Part shown: in pieces, positions 1-5,134 of the stretch | Position numbering within the stretch: the stretch's first letter is position 1 | Layout: every line of letters starts with the position of its first letter | DNA from: JACKPD01 sp034003145 | Lineage (GTDB): Bacteria > Spirochaetota > Spirochaetia > CADAEX01 | Assembly: GCA_034003145.1 (NCBI GenBank) | Contig: JAVEZE010000179.1 | Span: 1-5,134 of the forward strand | DNA length: 5,134 bases | Direction of reading: 5' to 3' | Position numbers and translations under genes: made by a program | Notes under the pieces: generated by a model | Told to the model about the DNA's origin: nothing | The model's input: the letters and a program-made list of their open reading frames with translations, nothing else | Database searches by the model: none

Positions 1-837
1 ATAATTCCTGTACTTGAAGAACTTGCCATTACTTACCAGGTTGATATCAATAATCTTCCTATTGTCGGAGGATGGGGCGGGTGTTCTTCTGTGGTTCCGT
101 TAGTGGCTAAGATAAAAAACATGAAATATCTTATTGGAAAAAATGCTCATGTTATTTCTCCAATAGGGGTTGCTCTTTCCATGGTTAGAGAGAGCGTTGA
201 AAGACATATTGTTGATCCGTCAGAAGAGGATCTTGATGATTTACGCAACATAGTAGTTGAAAAACTGGTTTCAACAGGAGTAAAGCGGGAGAGTATTAGC
301 GTAGAAATCACCACAGATCCGCTTAAAGGGATTTATAAGGCAGTTGCAACTGGAGTTAATAATAATGTGATGCACCAGAGAGATAGAAAAAGCATTAGTG
401 CCGGGGAAATAAATGATATTGTGCGAGAACATGCAAATATTACTCCTGCTGTGAATATTGAGAGTGACAGATGTAACGATATGATTGTTGCATCCTTTAG
501 AAAAAAAGATACCTCATTTCTTAAAAAAATTTTTTTCCCTTCCACCAGGAGGATCTATGTGCTTAGTCATACGGGACAGATACTCTATAACACTATTCAT
601 GGGGAGTATAGAGAAAGCGCAATGGGCACTATTACAAACGATATGAAACTTCTTCTTGATAAGTATTCTGAATATGGTGATATGGGCGAAAGAATTCCTG
701 AAGTTTTCATAGTAATAAGTAACAAGATAGTTGATTATTCAATGATCCGCAAACGGACTGAGCTTATTACAATGTGTAACACAATCTCAAAAGGATATGA
801 TAAAGATGAAAAATGTATCATTATCCTCCAATTATGA
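1..837 (+). CDS. Hydantoinase/oxoprolinase-family (HyuA-like) ATPase, C-terminal part
   Basis: The frame is open from base 1 and ends at TGA 835-837, so 278 C-terminal residues are visible and the true start lies left of the window. A GTG at 91 is in frame, but family-like sequence lies before it, so I do not take it as the start. Visible residues 20-31 hold a glycine-rich loop (GGWGG) matching the GGGGGA nucleotide-binding loop of hydantoinase A/5-oxoprolinase proteins of the ASKHA fold. Residues 44-62 (NAHVISPIGVALSMVRESV) match the conserved helix that follows it. After about residue 95 comes a longer, less conserved C-terminal region. Relatives use ATP to open lactam rings or to reactivate enzymes; the substrate here cannot be read from sequence. 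No HyuB-like partner follows. Instead the gene overlaps an HExxH-protein gene. The Trp within the glycine loop is unusual. The family call is fairly sure; the function is unknown. Confidence 0.75.
   Translation: MIPVLEELAITYQVDINNLPIVGGWGGCSSVVPLVAKIKNMKYLIGKNAHVISPIGVALSMVRESVERHIVDPSEEDLDDLRNIVVEKLVSTGVKRESISVEITTDPLKGIYKAVATGVNNNVMHQRDRKSISAGEINDIVREHANITPAVNIESDRCNDMIVASFRKKDTSFLKKIFFPSTRRIYVLSHTGQILYNTIHGEYRESAMGTITNDMKLLLDKYSEYGDMGERIPEVFIVISNKIVDYSMIRKRTELITMCNTISKGYDKDEKCIIILQL
547..552 (+). promoter_or_regulatory. Possible internal ribosome-binding site in the ATPase gene
   Basis: AGGAGG lies six bases before an in-frame GTG at 559-561. Initiation there would make a separate 92-residue C-terminal fragment of the ATPase (visible residue 187 to the end). 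An out-of-frame ATG at 557 would give only about 30 codons. The hexamer is also simply two adjacent AGG arginine codons in the main frame, so it may be coincidental. Confidence 0.25.
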
Positions 838-1363
838 GTTGTTCCGGTATTTTCAGGAAGAAGAACACCAGCTGTTTATCCCCTCTAAAAGTGATGAAGA
901 AAAAAAAGTTCTCTCCTTTCTTTCTACTCTTGCAGAAAAAGGACTTTTTTTGACTAAACAGATGGGATACAAGGGGAGCATCCTCCCTGTGATACAGTCA
1001 CATCAGATTCCGGTTATCCGCAAAGAAGGAATTATCCCTTCTCTCCTTGGTGAGTATGATCATTTTTATAACAAGATCTTTCTTTACGATAACATTATTG
1101 AAAAATATCAGTTTAACGGACCTTTTTTATTGGAAGAAGTGCTTCTTACACATGAGTTTTTTCATTATCTTGAAAAATATCATATTGGTGATGTAAAGAA
1201 GATCTGCCTGAAAAATAAAATAGGTAAAAGGAGAAGTGCTGTTTTAAAACAGAGTTCAGAAGTTGCATCCCATATATTTGTAAAAGAGCTCCTTTCTCTA
1301 CCCACTTATCCCCCTTCTTTGCTGCAAAAGAGAATACTGAATACATCTAAAGGTACTATATGA
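806..1363 (+). CDS. Uncharacterised HExxH protein, putative zinc metallopeptidase
   Basis: This small protein has 185 residues from ATG 806, or 188 from ATG 797. I prefer 806 because AAAAGG (789-794) sits only two bases before 797 but 11 bases before 806. Counting from 797, HEFFH at residues 119-123 is a clear HExxH zinc-binding and catalytic motif in a predicted helix. A second helix, SEVASH at 154-159, offers Glu155 as a plausible third zinc ligand, giving a gluzincin-like HExxH-31-E layout. There is no signal peptide or membrane segment, so it is probably cytoplasmic. It overlaps the 3' end of the HyuA-like gene by 32-41 bp, which suggests co-expression and coupling. The C-terminus is basic and leucine-rich. 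I do not recognise a named family. It could be a minimal peptidase or a catalytically inert metal-binding relative. Substrate and pathway are unknown. Confidence 0.7.
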   Translation: MKNVSLSSNYELFRYFQEEEHQLFIPSKSDEEKKVLSFLSTLAEKGLFLTKQMGYKGSILPVIQSHQIPVIRKEGIIPSLLGEYDHFYNKIFLYDNIIEKYQFNGPFLLEEVLLTHEFFHYLEKYHIGDVKKICLKNKIGKRRSAVLKQSSEVASHIFVKELLSLPTYPPSLLQKRILNTSKGTI

Positions 1364-1383
1364 GAAATTGACTCAATTAATTT

Positions 1384-2406
1384 TTACGGATATGTTTTCC
1401 TGAATCCTGATACCCGCGGCGACACAGTTACTGACAAAGGAGATGATATCCCTTTTTCAAGGTAATGATAACCAAGACCTGCTATCATTGCCCCGTTATC
1501 ACCGCAAAGTTTAAGTGATGGGCTGAATACTGTTATCCCTTTAAGCTCTGAAAGGGAAGAAAGGGATTTTCTCAAGTAAGAGTTGGCAGCGACTCCTCCG
1601 CCGGTAACAACAGTTTTTATCCCTGTATCTTCCGAAGCTTTAAGCAGCCGCTTTATCAGCATATCAATAGCCGCTTTCTGGAAAGAGGCTGCGATATTTT
1701 CATTTGATTTTTCATAGCCGCTGTTATGGAACTGGTCCAGCTGGTTTATCACTGCAGTTTTAAGCCCTGAGTAAGAAACATCATAGGGATGATTTCCCTT
1801 GTGGAGTGAGGGGTCGGGAAATGAAAATGCCCTGTTATCTCCGGTGGATGCGAGTTTGTCTATTATGACACCGCCGGGATAACCTAAATTATAGAATTTG
1901 GCGACTTTGTCAAAAGCTTCTCCGCACGCATCATCAATAGTAGTGCCGAGTATCTCTATATCCTCATAATTTTTTATTATTGCTATAATTGTATGGCCGC
2001 CTGATACAAGCAGGGCAAGATAGGGATAGCTGATATCATTTTCAAGATGGGCCGAGTAAATATGGGCAAGGATATGATCTACCGCAATAAACGGTTTTCC
2101 TGATGCGAATGAGAGCCCTTTTGCGAATGAAAGGCCCACAAGCAGCGAACCTGAGAGGCCCGGCCTGTTTGTAACTGCTATCCCGTCAATTTTATCAAGC
2201 GTTATGCCTGCATCTGAAAGTGATTTTTTAACTACACCGTTAATCCATTCAACATGTGTGCGTGATGCTATTTCAGGTACTACACCCATATAGGGTTTGT
2301 GGATTTCAATCTGAGAAGCTACAACATTTGAAAGAAGGGTTTTTCCGTTTTCAACTACAGCGGCGGAAGATTCATCACAGGAGGTTTCAATTCCCAGAAC
2401 AAGCAA
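1384..2406 (-). CDS. tsaD: tRNA N6-adenosine threonylcarbamoyltransferase TsaD
   Basis: TsaD (Gcp/YgjD/Kae1) transfers threonylcarbamoyl from threonylcarbamoyl-AMP to A37 of ANN-decoding tRNAs, acting in the cytoplasm with TsaB and TsaE. With a TTG start at 2406 the protein is 340 residues, the usual family length. It begins MLVLGIETSCDES, the standard N-terminus. An upstream ATG at 2439 would add 11 atypical residues and overlap the deacetylase gene by 32 bp. Visible motifs are the metal ligands His111 and His115 (DHILAH), the nucleotide-binding SGGHT at 135-139, DDACGEAFDK at 158-167, GGGVAAN at 269-275 and GDNGAMIA with Asp303 near the C-terminus. All key residues are present, so it should be active. 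NRPG at 80-83 replaces the commoner xGPG, a variant I associate with spirochaetes. A GGGGGAAG ribosome-binding site at 2413-2420 precedes the start. It is the last gene of the minus-strand operon. Confidence 0.97.
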   Translation of the reverse strand: MLVLGIETSCDESSAAVVENGKTLLSNVVASQIEIHKPYMGVVPEIASRTHVEWINGVVKKSLSDAGITLDKIDGIAVTNRPGLSGSLLVGLSFAKGLSFASGKPFIAVDHILAHIYSAHLENDISYPYLALLVSGGHTIIAIIKNYEDIEILGTTIDDACGEAFDKVAKFYNLGYPGGVIIDKLASTGDNRAFSFPDPSLHKGNHPYDVSYSGLKTAVINQLDQFHNSGYEKSNENIAASFQKAAIDMLIKRLLKASEDTGIKTVVTGGGVAANSYLRKSLSSLSELKGITVFSPSLKLCGDNGAMIAGLGYHYLEKGISSPLSVTVSPRVSGFRKTYP

Positions 2407-2407
2407 T

Positions 2408-3385
2408 CTATTCTTCCCCCAAAAGGAATTCGCTTGCATCCTTAAGAGAGAATCCTTCCTCGATAAGGTTTGGGTATATCTGCATCATTGTGTCAGCCAG
2501 TTCTGATGACCAGACATGACCTATCATTACTGCGTACCCTTTGTTTTCTGCTGTTGCGCGGCCTGTATTTAACGACTCCATTATCCCTTCCCTGTTGTCG
2601 ACATTATCCAGAAATATATCTCTTTGTGCAATAGTGAAGCTGATCTTTGCGGCTGATTTTTTGCATACTGATTCCGCGGTAGTAAGGCTGTCGATAAATA
2701 AAAGAGAGTGTTTCTGCAGATATTTTAGTATGATATCCATCATTCGCTCGTCTGAAGTTACTGCTGACCCCATGTGATTGTTAACACCTGTTATTCCGGG
2801 AAGCGAGTTGATATTTTTTTCCAGGATATCTGTTATTGTTTTTTCATCCATTCCTGTTTTTATCGCAAAAGGTCCAGTATTATTCCTGTTTATGGCATCC
2901 ATTGGCTGGTGGAGTATTACTTTTTTACCTTTTGCAAGAGCAAGTTCGGCCGACTGTCTTGAATATTCAAGGCCGGGAAGAACAGCTATTGTAAGATTGC
3001 CGGGAAAATCAAGGAAAGGCTTTAATTTCTCAAGGCTGTATCCTGCATCATCAATGATAAAATAAAGGGATTTCTCTTTTTTTTCTGCTTTTTTAACAGC
3101 TGCAGCTTTATAAATATTTTTATCTGACATCGGAACTGGATCCGGAGCGGGGGGCAGGGCAGGGATCGGGATTGAGGTTAAAGCAGTGTTACTGCTGCCT
3201 GCGTTATTTTTATTGAGAGAGATCTCTTCTTCTGCCTGAACTTTGAGATCATTTTCTGTGAGGTATTCATCTGTAATTTTTACAGAATCATCAGGGCTGA
3301 AAAAAATGAGTATTACAATCAAAAGGGCTGTTAAAGTTAACAGCCCTGATATAAGTAATTTTATTTTAAACTCAAATTTGCTCAA
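2408..3385 (-). CDS. Divergent polysaccharide deacetylase family protein (YibQ-like), membrane-anchored
   Basis: The protein has 325 residues. Residues 8-29 form a strongly hydrophobic segment after a short basic N-terminus, which suggests a signal anchor holding the domain in the periplasm. A variable, acidic then proline-rich linker follows (PIPALPPAPDPVP at 73-85), then a lysine-rich stretch. The domain from about residue 105 to 320 shows the divergent polysaccharide deacetylase pattern (DUF610, NodB-like fold): FIIDDAGYS at 109-117, AVLPGLEYSR at 134-143, LHQPMD at 158-163, GVNNHMGS at 200-207, LFIDSLTT at 229-236, RDIFLDN at 255-261 and IGH at 288-290. Paired aspartates and the NNHMGS histidine are candidate metal ligands. 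The real substrate of this family is poorly established; a cell-wall glycan is inferred. The start is TTG at 3385-3383, preceded by AGGG; the first internal Met is residue 86, past the anchor. Its start overlaps the rod-binding gene's stop as TTGA. Confidence 0.9.
   Translation of the reverse strand: MSKFEFKIKLLISGLLTLTALLIVILIFFSPDDSVKITDEYLTENDLKVQAEEEISLNKNNAGSSNTALTSIPIPALPPAPDPVPMSDKNIYKAAAVKKAEKKEKSLYFIIDDAGYSLEKLKPFLDFPGNLTIAVLPGLEYSRQSAELALAKGKKVILHQPMDAINRNNTGPFAIKTGMDEKTITDILEKNINSLPGITGVNNHMGSAVTSDERMMDIILKYLQKHSLLFIDSLTTAESVCKKSAAKISFTIAQRDIFLDNVDNREGIMESLNTGRATAENKGYAVMIGHVWSSELADTMMQIYPNLIEEGFSLKDASEFLLGEE
2413..2420 (-). promoter_or_regulatory. Ribosome-binding site deciding the tsaD TTG start
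   Basis: GGGGGAAG on the minus strand lies inside the last codons of the deacetylase gene. The core GGGGGA ends eight bases before the TTG at 2406-2404. The deacetylase stop TAG (2410-2408) is one base from that TTG, so terminating ribosomes could restart directly. Confidence 0.65.
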
Positions 3386-3726
3386 AAATCACCCTGTCCC
3401 GATGTTGATTTGTATAACTGCATATACATCATTTTTGCAATTCCGAGGTTGGCAGTTTTTGCCATTTTTTTGGCATAATCATCGTAAAGCATATCCTCAA
3501 AGTAATTCATTCCAGTTGTATCTGTGGCTGATTCAGAAAGTGAGGTTTTTTCTACTGTTTTTCTCATGGAATCAAGCATCTGCTTTATAAAGATAGTCTC
3601 AAATTCTGAGCATGCGTTGTAAAGTTCCTTGTTCGCGGGTGTAAATTTATTTCCTGCAGCTGAAGCTTTTAATTGTTCTATCCTGCTGTTATCGTAAAAC
3701 ATCATGCTGTTGTTTATATTGTTCAT
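3382..3726 (-). CDS. flgJ: Single-domain flagellar rod-binding protein (FlgJ N-terminal type)
   Basis: This small protein matches the N-terminal rod-binding (rod-cap) domain of FlgJ, which helps rod subunits assemble in the periplasm. The family core is visible in ACSEFETIFIKQMLDSMRKT (about residues 38-57 from ATG 3726), followed by the MNYFEDMLYDDYAKKMAK and LGIAKMMYMQLYK segments. Enterobacterial FlgJ has over 300 residues and carries a C-terminal glucosaminidase domain. This one ends at about 114 residues, so it cannot cut peptidoglycan by itself. ATG 3735 would give 117 residues, but AAAGGGG ends only two bases before it; from 3726 the gap is 11 bases, so I favour 3726 with moderate confidence. 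It follows flgG by 34-43 bp and its stop overlaps the deacetylase start. The homology is clear; the symbol follows common usage for the rod-binding domain alone. Confidence 0.85.
   Translation of the reverse strand: MNNINNSMMFYDNSRIEQLKASAAGNKFTPANKELYNACSEFETIFIKQMLDSMRKTVEKTSLSESATDTTGMNYFEDMLYDDYAKKMAKTANLGIAKMMYMQLYKSTSGQGDF
3389..3395 (-). promoter_or_regulatory. Ribosome-binding site and TTGA start/stop overlap of the deacetylase gene
   Basis: AGGGTGA on the minus strand lies inside the end of the rod-binding gene, with six bases between AGGG and the TTG start at 3385. The TGA stop of the upstream gene (3384-3382) shares two bases with that TTG. This decides the otherwise unusual start and points to translational coupling. 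Confidence 0.6.
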
Positions 3727-3769
3727 ATGTCCCATTTCCCCTTTGTTGCAAAATTACCGAGCTATCCCG

Positions 3770-4564
3770 TTACCGTTTAAGTCCGGTTGCAATACCTAGC
3801 ATTGTATCGCTTGTCTGTATCGCTTTTGAATTTATCTCATAAGCCCTCTGGGCAACAATCATGTTAACCATTTCCTTTACTACAGATACATTTGACATTT
3901 CAAGAAACTGATGGATAATGCTTCCCATGCCGTCGTATGCAGGCCTTCCTCCGATGGGATCTCCGGAAGCGTTTGTCATTTTAAAAAGGTTTTCTCCTAT
4001 TGCGCTTAACCCGGCCGGGTTTACAAACCTGTAGATCTCAAGCTGCCCTACTAGGATGGGATCATCGTTTCCCGCTACCTTTACAGTAACACGGCCGTCC
4101 TGGGTTACAGTGAGGGATTCCCTTACAAATCCTTCCGGAAGTGTAATCTCAGGCATCAGCCTGTAGCCGTTTGAATTCAGAATCTGCCCGTTAGAGTCAA
4201 TCTTGAAAGAACCGTCTCTTGTGTAGCCGAATGTTCCGTCTATAAGCATTACACGGAAAAATCCCTCTCCCTGGATTGCCATGTCAGAGACATTCCCTGT
4301 TGCCTGAAGCGAGCCCTGGGTGAAGATTTTCTGGGTGGCAGCGGTTTTAACTCCGTGGCCGACCTGGATACCGGTAGGTACAACTGTAAGCTCTGTAGCA
4401 GGCGTTCCTGCAGTTCTTGCTGTCTGATACAGCAGATCCTCAAATTCGGCCCTTGTCTGCTTAAACCCTGTCGTATTTACGTTTGAAAGGTTATTTGAAA
4501 TTGTATCTATATTAAACTGCTGTCCTATCATTCCTGATGCGGCAGTCCACAGCGATCTCATCAT
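3770..4564 (-). CDS. flgG: Flagellar distal rod protein FlgG
   Basis: FlgG polymerises into the distal rod of the flagellar basal body, passing through the periplasm to the hook; in spirochaetes the whole filament stays periplasmic. At 264 residues it is full length. The N-terminal rod motif covers residues 4-48, with SLWTAASGMIGQQ and the hallmark ISNNLSNVNTTGFK. The middle holds the hook-basal-body signature MAIQGEGFF followed by YTRDGSF. The C-terminal coiled segment from about 222 includes EMSNVSVVKEMVNMIVAQRAYE and ends in the typical SDTMLGIATGLKR. Both terminal helices needed for export and packing are intact. There are two adjacent ATG codons at 4564 and 4561; AAAGGAG sits eight bases before the first, which I chose. 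The upstream rod gene ends 18 bases away, consistent with one transcript. Sampled GC is near 48 percent, above the plus-strand genes. Confidence 0.97.
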   Translation of the reverse strand: MMRSLWTAASGMIGQQFNIDTISNNLSNVNTTGFKQTRAEFEDLLYQTARTAGTPATELTVVPTGIQVGHGVKTAATQKIFTQGSLQATGNVSDMAIQGEGFFRVMLIDGTFGYTRDGSFKIDSNGQILNSNGYRLMPEITLPEGFVRESLTVTQDGRVTVKVAGNDDPILVGQLEIYRFVNPAGLSAIGENLFKMTNASGDPIGGRPAYDGMGSIIHQFLEMSNVSVVKEMVNMIVAQRAYEINSKAIQTSDTMLGIATGLKR

Positions 4565-4572
4565 AATCTAAA

Positions 4573-4579
4573 CTCCTTT
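4573..4579 (-). promoter_or_regulatory. Ribosome-binding site of flgG
   Basis: AAAGGAG on the minus strand in the 18-base gap after the upstream rod gene, eight bases before ATG 4564. It is the strongest conventional ribosome-binding site in the operon and decides between the two tandem ATG codons. Confidence 0.75.
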
Positions 4580-4582
4580 AGG

Positions 4583-5134
4583 TTAAACTCTTACGCCTTC
4601 GTTTATCAGCTTGCCTGTAATTGAATCGTGATTGCTTACCGCTCTCTGGTTCGCCTCATAAGCGCGGTTTACTTCTATCATCTTTACCATCTCAACTACA
4701 GGATTGACGTTTGAACCTTCGATAAATCCCTGTCTTATTTTGGGGAGATTTTCTTCAGCAATTTGCACTGCCGGGCCTGATTCTGGCGTATCGATCCAGA
4801 GAGAGCTTCCCTGTTTTTTGATATATCTATCCCGTTCAAACTCAACCAGTTTAAGAGAATCGATCTGCTCGGTCTGCTGCCACTCATTTTCAATCATAGA
4901 TATAAGTCTGTCTGGATCTTCCGGCAGTGCCTTGTTGACAAAAATACGCCCTTTCTGGTCAATTACAAAATTATTTTCCTTTATGCTGATAGGCCCGTTC
5001 TTTCCAAGCACAGGATAGCCTTCTTTTGTAAGAAGCATCCCTTCCTTTCCAAGGGTAAAAGCGCCGTTTCTTGTGTAGCGCTCGCCAAGTGGAGTCTGAA
5101 CAGTAAAAAAACCTTTCCCGTCCATCGCAAGGTC
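4583..5134 (-). CDS. Flagellar rod protein of the FlgF/FlhO type, N-terminus outside the window
   Basis: The frame is open through the right edge. Reading in from 5134 gives DLAMDGKGFFTVQ, so the ATG at 5125 is internal and the gene starts outside. The visible 183 residues lack the N-terminal rod helix (roughly 80-90 residues missing, inferred from the family). They show the hook-basal-body core (DLAMDGKGFF, YTRNGAF, GYPVLGKNGPI) and the C-terminal segment VEMVKMIEVNRAYEANQRAVSNHDSITGKLI, which packs with the N-terminal helix in the assembled rod. Between these lies a charged, divergent middle part (EDPDRLISMIENEWQQTEQ). The position directly before flgG, and a sequence clearly distinct from flgG, fit the proximal rod protein FlgF, called FlhO in some spirochaetes. 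The symbol is left blank because flgF, flhO and flgG2 are used inconsistently. Confidence 0.88.
   Translation of the reverse strand, partial: DLAMDGKGFFTVQTPLGERYTRNGAFTLGKEGMLLTKEGYPVLGKNGPISIKENNFVIDQKGRIFVNKALPEDPDRLISMIENEWQQTEQIDSLKLVEFERDRYIKKQGSSLWIDTPESGPAVQIAEENLPKIRQGFIEGSNVNPVVEMVKMIEVNRAYEANQRAVSNHDSITGKLINEGVRV

Noticed and set aside
91..93. GTG at 91 as the start of a 248-residue protein.
   Set aside because: The frame is open to base 1, and the glycine-rich nucleotide-binding loop lies before this codon, so the gene begins outside the window.
1146..1346. Minus-strand 66-codon open frame opposite the HExxH gene.
   Set aside because: It is antisense to the metallopeptidase motif region and shows no recognisable family or supporting context.
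1364..1388. Possible bidirectional terminator between the convergent stop codons (AATTG-ACT-CAATT followed by AATTTTT).
   Set aside because: The stem is only five pairs with a single G-C pair and a three-base loop. The T run is offset by two A bases, and the minus-strand reading has no T tract. Too weak to call.
2407..2439. ATG at 2439 as the tsaD start (351 residues).
   Set aside because: The 11 extra residues do not resemble the family N-terminus and the overlap with the deacetylase would be 32 bp. TTG at 2406 has a well-placed ribosome-binding site and gives the standard start and length.
2256..3065. Several plus-strand open frames of 60-95 codons across tsaD and the deacetylase gene, and others across the flagellar genes.
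   Set aside because: They lie opposite well-supported genes and show no recognisable domains, so they are shadows of the real coding strand.
4008..4021. Perfect 14-base GC-rich palindrome AACCCGGCCGGGTT inside flgG.
   Set aside because: It encodes the conserved NPAGL segment of FlgG, lies mid-gene and has no loop or T tract, so codon choice explains it.

Overview
The window is a tail-to-tail junction between two gene clusters in a motile, double-membrane bacterium, most likely a spirochaete. This rests on three things: the 264-residue FlgG has an N-terminus of the type I associate with Treponema-like spirochaetes, the rod-binding protein has no FlgJ muramidase domain, and no P/L-ring genes (flgA, flgH, flgI) lie between flgG and the rod-binding gene. 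The assignment comes from recognising protein families, not from a search.

Plus strand, 1-1363: the C-terminal 278 residues of a hydantoinase/oxoprolinase-type (HyuA-like, ASKHA fold) ATPase enter from the left edge. Overlapping its 3' end is a small gene for an uncharacterised HExxH protein, probably a zinc metallopeptidase. Sampled stretches here are AT-richer than the flagellar genes. This pair is the least understood part of the window.

Minus strand, 5134-1384: five genes read leftward as one apparent operon. They are a FlgF/FlhO-type rod protein (5' end beyond the right edge), FlgG, a single-domain FlgJ-like rod-binding protein, a membrane-anchored divergent polysaccharide deacetylase, and TsaD (tRNA t6A37 synthesis). 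Gaps are 18, 34-43, -4 and 1 nt. The last two genes both appear to start with TTG, placed on or just after the preceding stop codon, so translational coupling is likely. The first three genes build the distal rod of the flagellum; the deacetylase is an envelope protein; TsaD is an essential housekeeping enzyme sharing the transcript.

The two clusters converge with only 20 bp between their stop codons (1364-1383) and no convincing terminator. I see no rRNA, tRNA, CRISPR array, insertion sequence, riboswitch or promoter, and no non-coding stretch over 50 bp. Both transcripts begin outside the window. The sequence is almost entirely conventional. The points that merit a second look are the ATPase/HExxH pair, an internal ribosome-binding site in the ATPase gene, and the coupled TTG starts.
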